Assembly (NCBI GenBank): GCA_037013685.1
Contig: CM072894.1
Span: 14,891,449 to 14,955,448, forward strand
From: Acridotheres tristis
Lineage: Eukaryota; Chordata; Aves; Passeriformes; Sturnidae
Direction of reading: 5' to 3'
DNA: 64,000 nucleotides
Shown here: in pieces, positions 15,301 to 27,300 of the stretch
Layout of the letters: every line of letters starts with the position of its first letter
How positions within the stretch are numbered: position 1 is the stretch's first letter
Made by a program: the position numbers and the translations under genes
The notes under the pieces: generated by a model
What the model saw: the letters and a program-made list of their open reading frames with translations, nothing else
Told to the model about the DNA's origin: nothing
The model's database searches: none

Positions 15301-18300
15301 GACCTAACTGTGAAATGTGGTGACACTGCTCAGTTCGTATGTGCCTTAGAAAATGAATTCTATGAGTTTCTTTGGGCCCATGAAGGTGAAAAGATAGAAT
15401 TATCTGAAAATTTGAAGATATCACAAAATGGAAATGTTCTTCTGCTCACAATCCTAAATGTCCAGCTGACAGACCAAGGACTGTACAGTTGTACTGTGTA
15501 TAATGACTGTGGAGGGACAACAACTTCTGCAATACTAACAGTCAAAGGTGGTTATCTGACTTTTAACATTATCACTTACTTTTTGCAGCTTCATTATAAC
15601 TGCCTCATATTAGCAGTCATATAGCTCACTCATATTACCTTTATTTAATTGAGAAAGCTCTAGTAATAATGCTCTGGGGTTTTTCCTCCACATTTACAGC
15701 TCTATTCACAAGTGACATGTCCAGCACTGGGAAGTTGGTACTGTAACTTTTTGCCTTTTCCCATAAAATCGGATGTCTCAGGCTTTTTATTCCTCATATC
15801 CTTTGTGACATGCAGTGAGATGTAAAGCAAAACAGTCTTGTAGGAATTTTTATATTAATTCCTGAAACAGGAGTGCAAGGAAGAAAAGAATGTCAGATGC
15901 AATTTTGAATTAGATACCAGGTAATTTCAAACTCCAGCATGTTTCCAACAAATTCAAGACTCCAGTTCCAAAGTTAGCAATATAAGTCAATGTACTTAAA
16001 AGGATTAATGGGTGCAAGTATTGTATTACTGTAAAAATGAACCGTCTTCTACCTTTCACTCTTCCTAATATCTAAGTATTTACTTTTTGATTAAACTTTC
16101 TACCTCTGACATCCATGTATTAAAATATCAGTAGTGTTACCACTACTGAAGACCCAAAAATGTATTATCACCACAGGTGATAGTATTTCTGATGAGTTCA
16201 AAGGAATCAAGACCAGAAAACTAAGATGCATAATGTGAAAGGCATTGATCCTGTTGATTTGGCTCTTAATTATTGACATTTCTTTCTTCACCATAGAGCT
16301 GTCAAAAGCACTTTACATAATCTTCTGCTGCTACTTTCCAAATTAGGACTCCAAATTAGAAGCAAAGATGTGGTTTTTTTAGTGATTGGGGATCAAGACT
16401 TGGTCCCATGAAAGACCCACAGGCTTAACTGGTACCTAGAATTAGCCTAACAGGAATAGAGCTCTTAAATGTGCAATCACTCATGTTTAATAGCATTGTT
16501 TTAGCACTAATGTACGACATATTCTATCAATACTAATTACTGGGGTTTTCCCCCGTAAGTATAAGGATTTTTTTATTCCTGCAAAACATCTGACCTAATC
16601 CTTTTCCTAACTTTATTCTTACCTAGCAAAAGAAGCACAAGCCAAAGCAGTAACAAAAATTACTCTTGAATCAGATACTAAAAGCTTTAAAGCAGCCAAA
16701 GATTGTCAGTTTAAAGCATCTGAAGTTAAGCAAGAATCTTCAAAGAAAACCTCAAGCTTGTTTATATCTACATCCCAAAGACCACATGAAACTGAGAAGC
16801 AAAGAAACAGAGTGTACTATCCTGATGTTGTGCCATGTGAAGACGTCACAGAAACTGACGCCAAAGCACCAGAGTTTCTTGAAACTCTGCCTTCAGAAAC
16901 CACTGTAAAAGGAGGAGATGATGTGTTTCTCTTTTGCATAATGAAAGGTGTGCCTACACCTTGCGTAGTCTGGCTGTGCAATCAGCTAATAGTTGAGGAG
17001 TCTGCACTGTGTTCCATAAAACACGATGGGCCACTGTGCAGTTTAAGATTGTTGAAAGTTGGTCAGGACCACGAGGGTATATACAAGTGCAGAATAGTTA
17101 ACCCTGCAGGACAAGCCGAGTGCAGCACCCATCTGAAAGTGACAGGTTGGCAACTGCATGTTCCTTCCAAGTATCAATTCCTCGTGCATAGCATCATAAT
17201 TGCATTCCACTATATTCATTCTCTAGGAGATGATAAAGAACAAGAAGTATCTCATTAGTCTGTGGATTGTTGAATGTTTTCTTCAGGGATTTACAGCATG
17301 ATAAAGGCATGTTGTTTTAGAAACTTTTCCCCATCCTGCAAAAAGAAAGCAAATCTTATAGAAAAATGTACATTGTAAACAAGTTTGAAAACATTTGATT
17401 ACTCTATTCTCAAAATTTATCAAGTGTTTGAATTGTTTGGCATGCATTTATGTGTGTGTATGTACATGTGGCTTTATGTCAATTTGCAAAACAGATTGGA
17501 CGTTTTTACTATATGGTGTTGATTGGCACATTTAACAGCTATAGCTCAAAAATCTTTGTCTTTTTTATTCTAGCTGCTGAAAAAATTGTCCACGAGAAGC
17601 TGGAGGAAGAGGTTGAAATGGAAGTAAAAGGTACAATCACCAATGGGAATAATTAGTACCAGTAATTAGTAATGTTGTGAAAAGGTTTTTATCAGCTTCC
17701 ATGTAGTGTCTGATGGGGAAAGACACACTTTAAAGCATATTGGAACATGTTGCATGTTTGTTTTGATATGCAAAGGGTTACCTGTGTTATAAGGTTATTT
17801 AAGTTTTAAAATATGTTTAAAACTTCAAATCTATAATTGTGCAGCCATATTTTTAACTTTTACTTCAAGCTTTGCAGCTGTTCACAGAGCTCTTATATGT
17901 TCAATTTCCTTTTGAATGCATGGGATAGTTTACTTCAGAAGGAAGTTATACAAATCTTAATTGTATCACTTTCAAACAAATTAGCAGCCTAACATTAATC
18001 AATTCAATGGACACTATTGGATGGGTAGATGAAATATGCTAGAGAGCATTTGTTGTTTAGGTTATGTGAAAGCTACACATTCCCATTGTTTCCTTGCACC
18101 TTTTTTTTACATACATTAATTCATCATTATACATCTCTTACCCTGGCTTGCAGATAGCATACGTGGTTCATGTTGCTTGCTTTTTCCCCCCGTGCATAAC
18201 ACTGTGAAGTTAGTGGCTGTATTAGTTCGAATAAACGCCTTCTCATTTCATGTTACTTACTTTTAAAAAAAATATCTATTTCAAACTATTTTTTTCAATT

Positions 18301-21300
18301 GTTTGAACATATCTACAAACAGAGGGCTCAGAAAGGGCGTTTATTCTACTGTCTGCAAGTCAGGTAAGATTTTCTTCTTTGCCACCCAAAGACACACAGC
18401 TTTTCCAGGCAACAAAAACATACACGCAGAAGAACATGTTATTTTGAAATTCTTTTTTTGCTTGTTCAAGAAGAAATTTCCACAGTCTGAAGAAAGAACA
18501 GACAACGAACGATTTTCGTGTCAATCTTTAAAACAGAGCAAGGCGTTGCGTTTATTCGAACAAATATGGTGAGTGAATTACTTTTTTTTTCCTGGGTGTG
18601 TGATGAAATCTGTTGCATGCCCATTTTTTATTTCAATATATCGCTACTTTTTACAACCAGGTGGTAGGCAGAGCGTGACATGTTGTAACCCAGTCTCCTT
18701 CTCTTGCAGAGCGGTGCAGCGGGGTGGACTTCGAGGGACGCGGCACAGCGGCGGTGCTGGCTTGCCCCCAGAACCGTAAACCCATCTTCACACAGGGACT
18801 GAAGTGTCGGTCGGTCCTGGAGGGGGACCCCGCATTGTTCCGCTGCAAGCTGGTGGCGTGCCCAGCACCGCACATGGCCTGGTTCCACAACAACCGGCCC
18901 GTCGTGCAGGACTGCCGCAAGGTGATCCGCACCGAGAGCACGGAGCACTCGCACTGCGCCAGCCTGGAGCTGCGGGATGTGCGGGAACACGACGCTGGCA
19001 GCTACCGCGTGTTTGCCATCAACAGCGAGGGCTCGGCCGAGTCCACTGCCTCACTGCTGGTGGCGAGGAGAGGGGAGCGGCGGGGCTGGGGGCTCGCCGG
19101 GGAGGCGGAGTGGATGCGGCAGAGCTGGGAGTGCCTGCTGCAGCAGCGGAGGGAGGACCGGCTGCGGGTGGTGCTCCGCTGCACTGGCTCGCCCTTTGAC
19201 AAGGCTGAGCCCGGGGACCTCTCAGCAGCGCGGGGCATGGTGCGAACCATCCGCTTCCAGAGCCTGCCGCTGGCGGGGCCGCGCCGCCCGGGGCTGGAGC
19301 GCGGAAGGGAGCACAGGGGCACGGTGGTTAATGCTGAGGAGCTGCTGGATGAGGAGATCCGCTGGAAGCTGCAGAAGCTGCGGGAAGCAAAGAGGGCAGC
19401 GCTAAAAAAGAAGCAGGAATCCCTCATGTCCGCACCCCAGGAGGGCCCTCCTGGGAAGCCCAGCCCACTTAAGGTGGCTTCCAAAATGGTTGTCTCGAAG
19501 CCCCTTACAGTGCAGGTAGTGAAGCAATACTCCAGGCCCAAGGCCATGGGGGAGAGATGGCAGGTGCAAGGTGGGCTCCTGGAGCCCTGCCCACCCCTCT
19601 TTGTACAGGAAATCAAGCCCCAGGAAATTGTTGAGGGACAAAGATGCGTTTTCTCCTGCCTCTTCCATGGTCGCCCACAGCCCACCGTCACTTGGTACAA
19701 CAACGACAAGCCCGTGGGGCGCATCCAGGGCACTGCTGTTCACACCACGGGGTGCTGCTCCACGCTGACCTTCCCATCTGTGCTCCCACAGCACGGTGGC
19801 ACTGTCACCTGTGTCATCTTCAACCCGCTGGGCACAGTCAGCACCTCAGCTGGACTCCATGTGAGGCAGCGAATGCCAGCCTATAAGTACAAAAAGAAGG
19901 AAAAGGAGGAGATGAAAGTGGAGGAGAAGAAAGAGGAGGAGAAGGTGAAGAAGGAAGAAAGGGGGAAGGAGAAGAAGGAAGAGGAGAAAGTGAAGGAGGA
20001 AGAGGAATTTGGTCTGGCCTTTAAAGAAGAGAAAGGACTGCCAAGTGCAGTTCCAGACTCAGACTTGCTGTCATTGCCTGTGGAAATCAAAATCACTGCT
20101 CCCACTCCAACACCAGAGCAAGACACGGAGATGAGGGAGACTCCACGACTCTCTCCAGAGCAGGCTGCTTCCACCATAAAGCACAAATTTAAGTTTTCAT
20201 TTGATGTGGGAAATGAACCACCCCAAATTGTGACAGAAGTCCCAGCACATATTCATTGCTGTGAAGGAGAGAAAGTGGTGTTGGAGTGTGCTGTGTCTGG
20301 GCAGCCCCCACCGGCTGTGAGCTGGTCCTTGAATGGCCGGAGCCTCTCTGCCAGTGAGAGGCTGAGGTTTGAAGAAGGCAAGAATGGCACATACCGCTTA
20401 CACCTTCTAGAGGTCTCTGTCACAGATGCTGGGCGATATTGTTGTGTGGCCACAAACGTTGCTGGAACAGCACAGACTGCCTCTGAGCTGACAGTGCAGC
20501 CCAGGGCAGCCAAGCTGTATAGCAAGGGTGGAGGCACTGAGGAACTGCCTGCCATGGACCATGTTCTGCACCTCCAAGGCCTCAGCATACTTGGGAAGGA
20601 TGAAGAGGAACAAATTGCATGCCCCAAGGAGGAGGAAGCCCACATACCCTGGTCCCTGAGGTTGTCTCAACCTCCTGAAGAGCAATTGGAAGATTGTGAG
20701 GAAACACCTCACATCAAGGAAAGTGAGATGGAGGAAACAATGGTGCTGGATATCACAGAAGTTTATGCAAGGCAAGAAATGGGCAGTACAGAAGAAAGGG
20801 TGAGTTATACAGATAGTATTTCTGAGATGAGGCAGCACAAGGAAAAAATTGTCTTGGAGGAACATGGCTTTGGAATTCATAACACTGAATTGCATGCTAC
20901 CATATCCAGGGAAGGATGTGAACTGGTGGCCAAGGACTCAGGTCACTTTTCTGAGGAGCTGGAGCCTGAAGGAGGCAAAGTGATACCACATACAGATACT
21001 CTGTCCTGGGACATCTTGAAGTCACCATTTATGGAAGTGCAAGAGCAAACATATGCCCCTGAGCAGTCTGCTCTGGCAGGGGAGTGTAAGGATTTGTCAT
21101 TTATGGAAGGGCATGGGCAAACATACGCCCCTGAGCAGTCTACTCTGGAAGAGGAGTGTAAGGATTTATCATTTATGGAAGTGCAAGGGCAAACACATGC
21201 CCCTCAGCAATCTGCTCTGGCAGGAGAGTGTAAGAATTTGTCATTTATGGAAGTGCAAGGGCAAATACGTGCCTCTGAGCAGTCTGCTCTGGCAGGAGAG

Positions 21301-24300
21301 TGTAAGGATTTGTCATTTATGGAAGTGCAAGGGCAAATACGTGCCTCTGAGCAGTCTGCTCTGGCAGGAGAGTGTAAGGATTTGTCATTTATGGAAGTGC
21401 AAGGGCAAATACGTGCCTCTGAGCAGTCTGCTCTGGCAGGAGAGTGTAAGGATTTGTCATTTATGGAAGTGCAAGGGCAAATACGTGCCTCTGAGCAGTC
21501 TGCTCTGGCAGGAGAGTGTAAGGATTTGTCATTTATGGAAGTGCAAGAACAAACACATGCCTTTGAACAGTCTACTCTGGTGGGGGAGTGTAAGGATTCG
21601 TTTGTGGAAGTGCAAGGGCAAACACATGCCCCTGAGCAGTCTGCTTTGGCAAGGGAGTATAAGGTTTCACAATTTTTCATTCCTGTATCACCTGTGGTGC
21701 AAGATGGAAGTGATGTCTGCACTGAGTGTGATGCCCCTGCTTGGGAGACAGTGACTCCTGATGTGCCTCTTGCAGAAGAGCCAAGTGTGCCCCACCTGCC
21801 GGATCACATTGCAAGTACCCCCACAAAGGGGGAGGTTGGCTTTTATGAATTCTATGCAGGAGACCAGCAGGAGGAACAGGACAAGGAGGAAGAGAGATCA
21901 GCTGATATTGAACAGGGCATTAAAGCTGATGATAATCTTCGTAAAGAAGTGATTGATGATGGTGATGTCACACACTGGAAAACACAAAGTGACAGGCAAA
22001 TGCTGCAAGAAATGGAGTCTGATGCACGTAGCCCTTCGTTGGATCTAATCCCCACTCCTCCTGGCATAGAAGACTCAGGTCAGGGTTTTACTGAGGAAGC
22101 TGAAGTTCATATAGAAGTGTGTTTCAGAGAGCAGCTGTTGCCATCTGAGCCTGACTCCGAGATCACATTTGATCTGAAGAAATTTGCAGAGCCTTTCACA
22201 GCTGCAGAGACTGTGTACACAGAACAGGCACAAACCCCCACAGCACTGGAAAGTGGGGAGGTCATCACTGGGATCATCTCCCCTGTGCACCAACGTGATG
22301 TGCTTGAGGAAGAGATGTCTCTGAGTGAGGAGCTGCGTCAGAGCTACAGGATGCAGCAGGAGGAGGTTGATGCCCACGAAGAGGAGCAGCCAAGAGAAAT
22401 CACAACAGCTGATTTGCAAACTCCTGATGGAGACCTTGGCAGCATCATGATATCTGCTGGAGAGGGACATTCTGCTGAAGAAGTTCAGGAGTCAAAGATG
22501 AGTGTCTGTGGAAAGGACTCACTTCAGGAAAAAAATAATGAATTTCTAGTGGAGCCTACACCAGATTTCCAAAGCGGAGTTCAGGAAACACATGTGTGGG
22601 AGAGTGGGGAACGACTGGAGACCACAGACTCCCAGAGTGACAGCTTCATTATGGACTTGAAAAAAGCTGCACATGAAAGGAAACCCCAGGCTGGGAATCA
22701 GGCTGAGGAAGATCGTGGTTCTGGGACGGAAAAGGTCTTTGAGCCAGGAATGAGCAGCTTCACTTCTGAGATGGAAAGCTCAGATTCCCCCAAGGAGATG
22801 CGCAAAGTCATCCAACAGGAACCAAACACAACCAAAGGCTTCTCTTTTGGGAAATTCATACTTGGATTAGTAATGGATGATCCTGTGGCACAGAAGGAGC
22901 AAAGGAAGGAGTCTTGGGACAAGAAGAGGACTCCCACTGAGGAAGCCTCTGAGAATAGCCTGGATGGAGAAGAAACGTGGGAGGATACTTCTGCAGGTCC
23001 AGAGCCCAGTGCTGTTCAAATCTCTGAGCTGGAGCCTGATTTGTCCCTGGCCAATTATTTAAGATCCACTGGGATATATGAAACTCCAACTCTCAAAGGC
23101 ACAGTTCAGAAGGAGCAGCAAGAAACTATAACTTCACTGGAGGTGGAGGAGGTTACCTTCAGCATGGTTTATGATTATTACAACAACCATCAGGAGCTTG
23201 CCCGGCCCTTCTCTCCTGAGTCAGAAATGTCTATAGAGCTGGAGAGTGGGAGCAGAGAGGAGTCACCTGATTCAGACCGCTTCTACACACCTCCCTCTTC
23301 TGTGGAAATCTTTGAAACTGCTTCATCAGCATCCTACCACACGCCCCTGAGCACACCAGAGCGCTATTCCACACCGTCTGAGGGCTCGGAGTACAGCACA
23401 CCACCGGAGCGCTACTCCACACCGTCCGAGGGCTCAGTGTACAGCATGGCCCTTGACCACTACTCCACACCTTTCGAGAGTTCAAAATGCAACTCCCCCT
23501 CAGAGCAATATTTCACACCGTTTGAGGGACCGTACTCTGCATCAGGGGACAGCACGCCACCAGAACGGTACCGGACACCCACTGGGGAGTATATGGATGC
23601 CCTGACCATGCTCCCTCTCTGTGAGAGGAGGCATCAACCTCCTGACCAGCCCCAGGCAAACGGGTTTATGACCCCCTGTGAAGCCCTGGAGCCATCAGGC
23701 AGGGACATGCCACCAGCATTCCTCAAGGCATTGAGCAGTAGAAGGTTGTATGAGGGCAGCACACTGATGTTTATGGCGGAGGTGGTGGGTGTTCCCAAGC
23801 CAGGAGTGAAGTGGTATCATAATAAGTCTCTGGTGGAGCTGGGTGAGAGAGTGCAAATAGAGAAGGATGGGGACAAATATATTCTGGAAATCACTAATGT
23901 CCAGAAAGCCGATGAAGGACAGTATCTGTGCCATGCAGTGAACATTGTTGGAGAAGCTAAAAGTATTGCAGAGGTGGAAGTTTTGCCTGAAGATGGACGG
24001 TCATTGGCACTGCCACCCCCTGTCACCCACCAGCATGTTATACACTTCGACATGGAGCAAAACACATCTTCGAGGTCCCCTTCACCACAGGAAATCCTCC
24101 TGGAAGTGGAGCTGGATGAAAATGAAGTGAAAGAGTTTGAGAAGCAGGTCAAAATCATAACCAGTCCTGAGTTTAGCCCAGACAAGAAGAGCATGGTGGT
24201 TTCCCTAGATGTACTTCCACTTGCCTTGCTAGAACAAGCTGCAGGCTTGGCAGCAGGGGAGAATGAGGATATAAAAATTGATTTCCAAGTTACTGAAATG

Positions 24301-27300
24301 CCTCCACGCTTTGCTGTGCCTATTACAGATATCAAGGTGGCAGAAGGCGTGGATGCAGTTTTTGAGTGTGTTGTAACGGGTACTCCTGTCCCAGTAGTTC
24401 AGTGGTTCAGAGGTGACATGTGTGTGACACCTGGCACAGGGAAGTACGTTGTGAGTCAGAAGGAGGGACTTCACAGTCTGAAGGTCCAAACTGTAGGACC
24501 TTCTGATAGTGGCTTGTATCGCTGTCAGGCAATGAATAGGCTGGGAGAAGCAACGTGCAAAGGCTCCCTTGTGGTGGTGGCTCAGCAGGAAGCAAATGCA
24601 GTGAGCAGTGAGATAGTCACAGGCTGTGAAGCACACAGGTCCCAGAAGTGTGACTTGCTTTTGAGTAAGACTGTGAGCCCAGGTGATCAGTCGGAAATAG
24701 AGCTGGAATTTGAGTTTGAGCCACACAAAGATGACTCAGAAAAAGCGATCCAGATGCTCGCAGTGACTCAACAAGAGCAGGGAGTGGAAGGGGAGAAGTG
24801 TGTCAACATTAGTTTTGATGTGTTTGCAGAGCCATCTGAAGAGGAACGGGTTGAGTTTAGGGCAGAGGACTCAGAGAGCTGCAGCTTTGAGTTCCAGGTC
24901 ACAGAAGCTCCTCCCAGATTTGTGAGGCTCATTTCTGACTACAGTACATTTGTAGGTGCCTCAGTGTGCTTCCAGTGTCTTGTGACTGGTTCCCCCCGTC
25001 CAAGTGTCTGCTGGTACAAGGATGGGGTGTTGTTGGAAGGGGACAGGTACTGTGCACAGGAAGAGCAGAACGGTTTGCAGAGTCTTACCATTGAAAACCT
25101 GGTACAAAGTGACAGTGGGCAGTACAAATGTATAGCTACTAACAGGGCAGGAACTGCTGAGACTTGTGCTGTGTTAACATTATACTAAGATTTCCATAAT
25201 TTATTTCAGAGTCCATCTTGAAATACTAAGTGTTTTTATGATGTTGTTCACTGCAGGTAAAAATGCAGCACTCATTTTAGGGGCATTGTTTTCATCTCTT
25301 TAAGGATGAAAACCACTCTGTGGGCATATTTGTGTTTCACTTAGATTTGCCTTCTTTGGGGAATTTAAGTGAAATTTAATCCATGCATAGATTTTGTGCA
25401 CACTTTCTGCACTGAAGGATATTTCAGGCTCCTTCTACGCTCCTTGCTCATTCTTGTAAAGATATTTTAATTGATACTCATCTGCGTAGGACTAATTTTT
25501 TTGTTGTTTAATGTACATAGACCTGTGTGTTTGTAACAGTGCAGTCACTATTGTTTTATGTAGGCTAGAAATCACTGAAAATGTAGACACTACCTTTTTC
25601 TTGTAGCCTAGAGGTATGGAACACTAACTTATGCTTGCTGTTTAGTTTGCGTATAGTTCTGTTAAATAACTCCTTAAATTGGTATTCTCCCTTCTCACAA
25701 TGTTGTGTCAGAGCATGATTCAAATCCTGTTTATGGTTTCTATCACTGCAAATTTCTTACATCTATGGGCCCCTTTCTATCGACTCATGGAATTTTTTAA
25801 GTCAATGAAATTATGCTGCTGCAAAGAAAAGCAGGGCAATGGGAAGAAAAATTAAAATTTTGCATTAGTAGAGACTGGACAGGATTTTCTTCTCTATTAC
25901 CAAGTAATAATCATGGAAGCATATTTTGTACTGTATTTTTAGGAGTTAAAGGGAAAGGAGAAAGGGAGCATAATAATAACAAATCAATTCTGTTACTGTA
26001 AATTCATTGAAATAATTTTGGTTGTCCCTGTATTCCAGTGCCATTCATAAAATATGCATAGTAGTAAAAAAGTAAGATATTTTTATGCAGTATTCTTGTT
26101 TCACATTAGAACCACACCTCTACATATTCCTTTTTTCTTTCTCTCTTTTTTTATTATTAATAGCAGTTAAGTGTGCTATATATCAAGATGACCAGAAATA
26201 AGGGGAATATATTCAGTTGTTGTGTGTGGCATTTTCTCAGCAAAGGAGATTTTTACATTAATGTTCTCAATGTGAATATATATTTTTATATTTAAATACT
26301 AATATTTAGGAGGAACAAGCAGTAGCTGACAGAATTAAATGATAATTAAATCTAGCTTACATAAACAATGATAAATTGATTAAGAGAATCTGTTAAATGG
26401 AGGAAAGTTATTAATAAATATTTCTCAGAAACTAAATGACTCTCTAATGCATATACCAGCTTTCCAGTCACCTGTATGTCAAGGTGAGATCTTGAGTTCA
26501 AGATCCCTAATGAAAAATTAGTTTTACTTTGTTTACCTGTTAATGAGATTCTTCCAGTTATTTACAAATTGCTGTCAGTTGCCTTGCAAACAGCTTTAAG
26601 CAGAGTGGTGGTTTTAAGCACAAAAACTATTGCTATAGTATGTTCAGTTATGTTCATACAATTTCTTATTTCCGAGTTTGATGTGTCCTCACAGTGAGAC
26701 CACCATGCCTCCAAAAATCTGTTATCTTCCAAGATTCTCCCATCAGTTCTGATATAAATTTAAAGTCAGGGGCGCCAAGTTCTAATGACCCAGTACCCAG
26801 GCAAAATGACTGAAGTGTTTAGGCTAATGCAAATGTGTCATTTCAGTGCCTTCTCAGTCATAACTTCTTGATAAATACTTAAGATTTGTATGTTAAAAGG
26901 CAGAGTTAATTGTGCTTTCTGATAGGTAATGGTGGTAGGAAAGAGAAGCATGACTGTCTGACCCCATGTTGTGCTGGGAAAGAATTACTCCATGATGTGT
27001 CCTTAATCCATTCCTTGTGTACCTGTGTAGCACTAAATGATTCATTAGACAGCAGAGGTCCTTAGGGAGGTTGGCATGAATTGTCTAATGTTCTATGTCA
27101 CCTGTGACGTGAGAGGTCTTTTAGTTCCAAAGTCAGAGTGGTCAGAGGCCCTTTGATTAGGTCCTGTGCAGTTGTGAAGTGTGTTTATTTTGCATGTAAA
27201 TCTGAATATTTTTAGCAGAAAGAGGCCTGTAACTTGGTTTTGGAGCCATAAGCCACACAGGTCCTAGTTCATATTCACATCTGAAATATGGCCAAGCATC

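Noticed and set aside
18303..18572. An 89-codon open frame upstream of novex-3 ending near a strong donor site
   Set aside because: Both plausible acceptors (after 18470 and 18485) would read TGA immediately in the phase set by E25, and the encoded sequence has no Ig or titin-like features.
19002..19733. Long minus-strand open frame (243 codons) and others opposite novex-3 and N2B
   Set aside because: They are antisense shadows of GC-rich coding sequence; their translations resemble no family and no promoter or splice structure supports them.
21025..21663. CRISPR-like direct repeats
   Set aside because: Units are contiguous, coding and have no spacers, and the context is a eukaryotic muscle gene.
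21204..21722. Antisense and +1-frame repeat proteins over 21053-21754
   Set aside because: They arise because a 72-bp unit (a multiple of three) keeps all frames open. Only the Ig-containing frame continues to both ends of the exon.
25813..26001. 62-codon open frame in the novex-3 3' UTR
   Set aside because: AT-rich, no homology seen, short, and in the expected UTR of novex-3.
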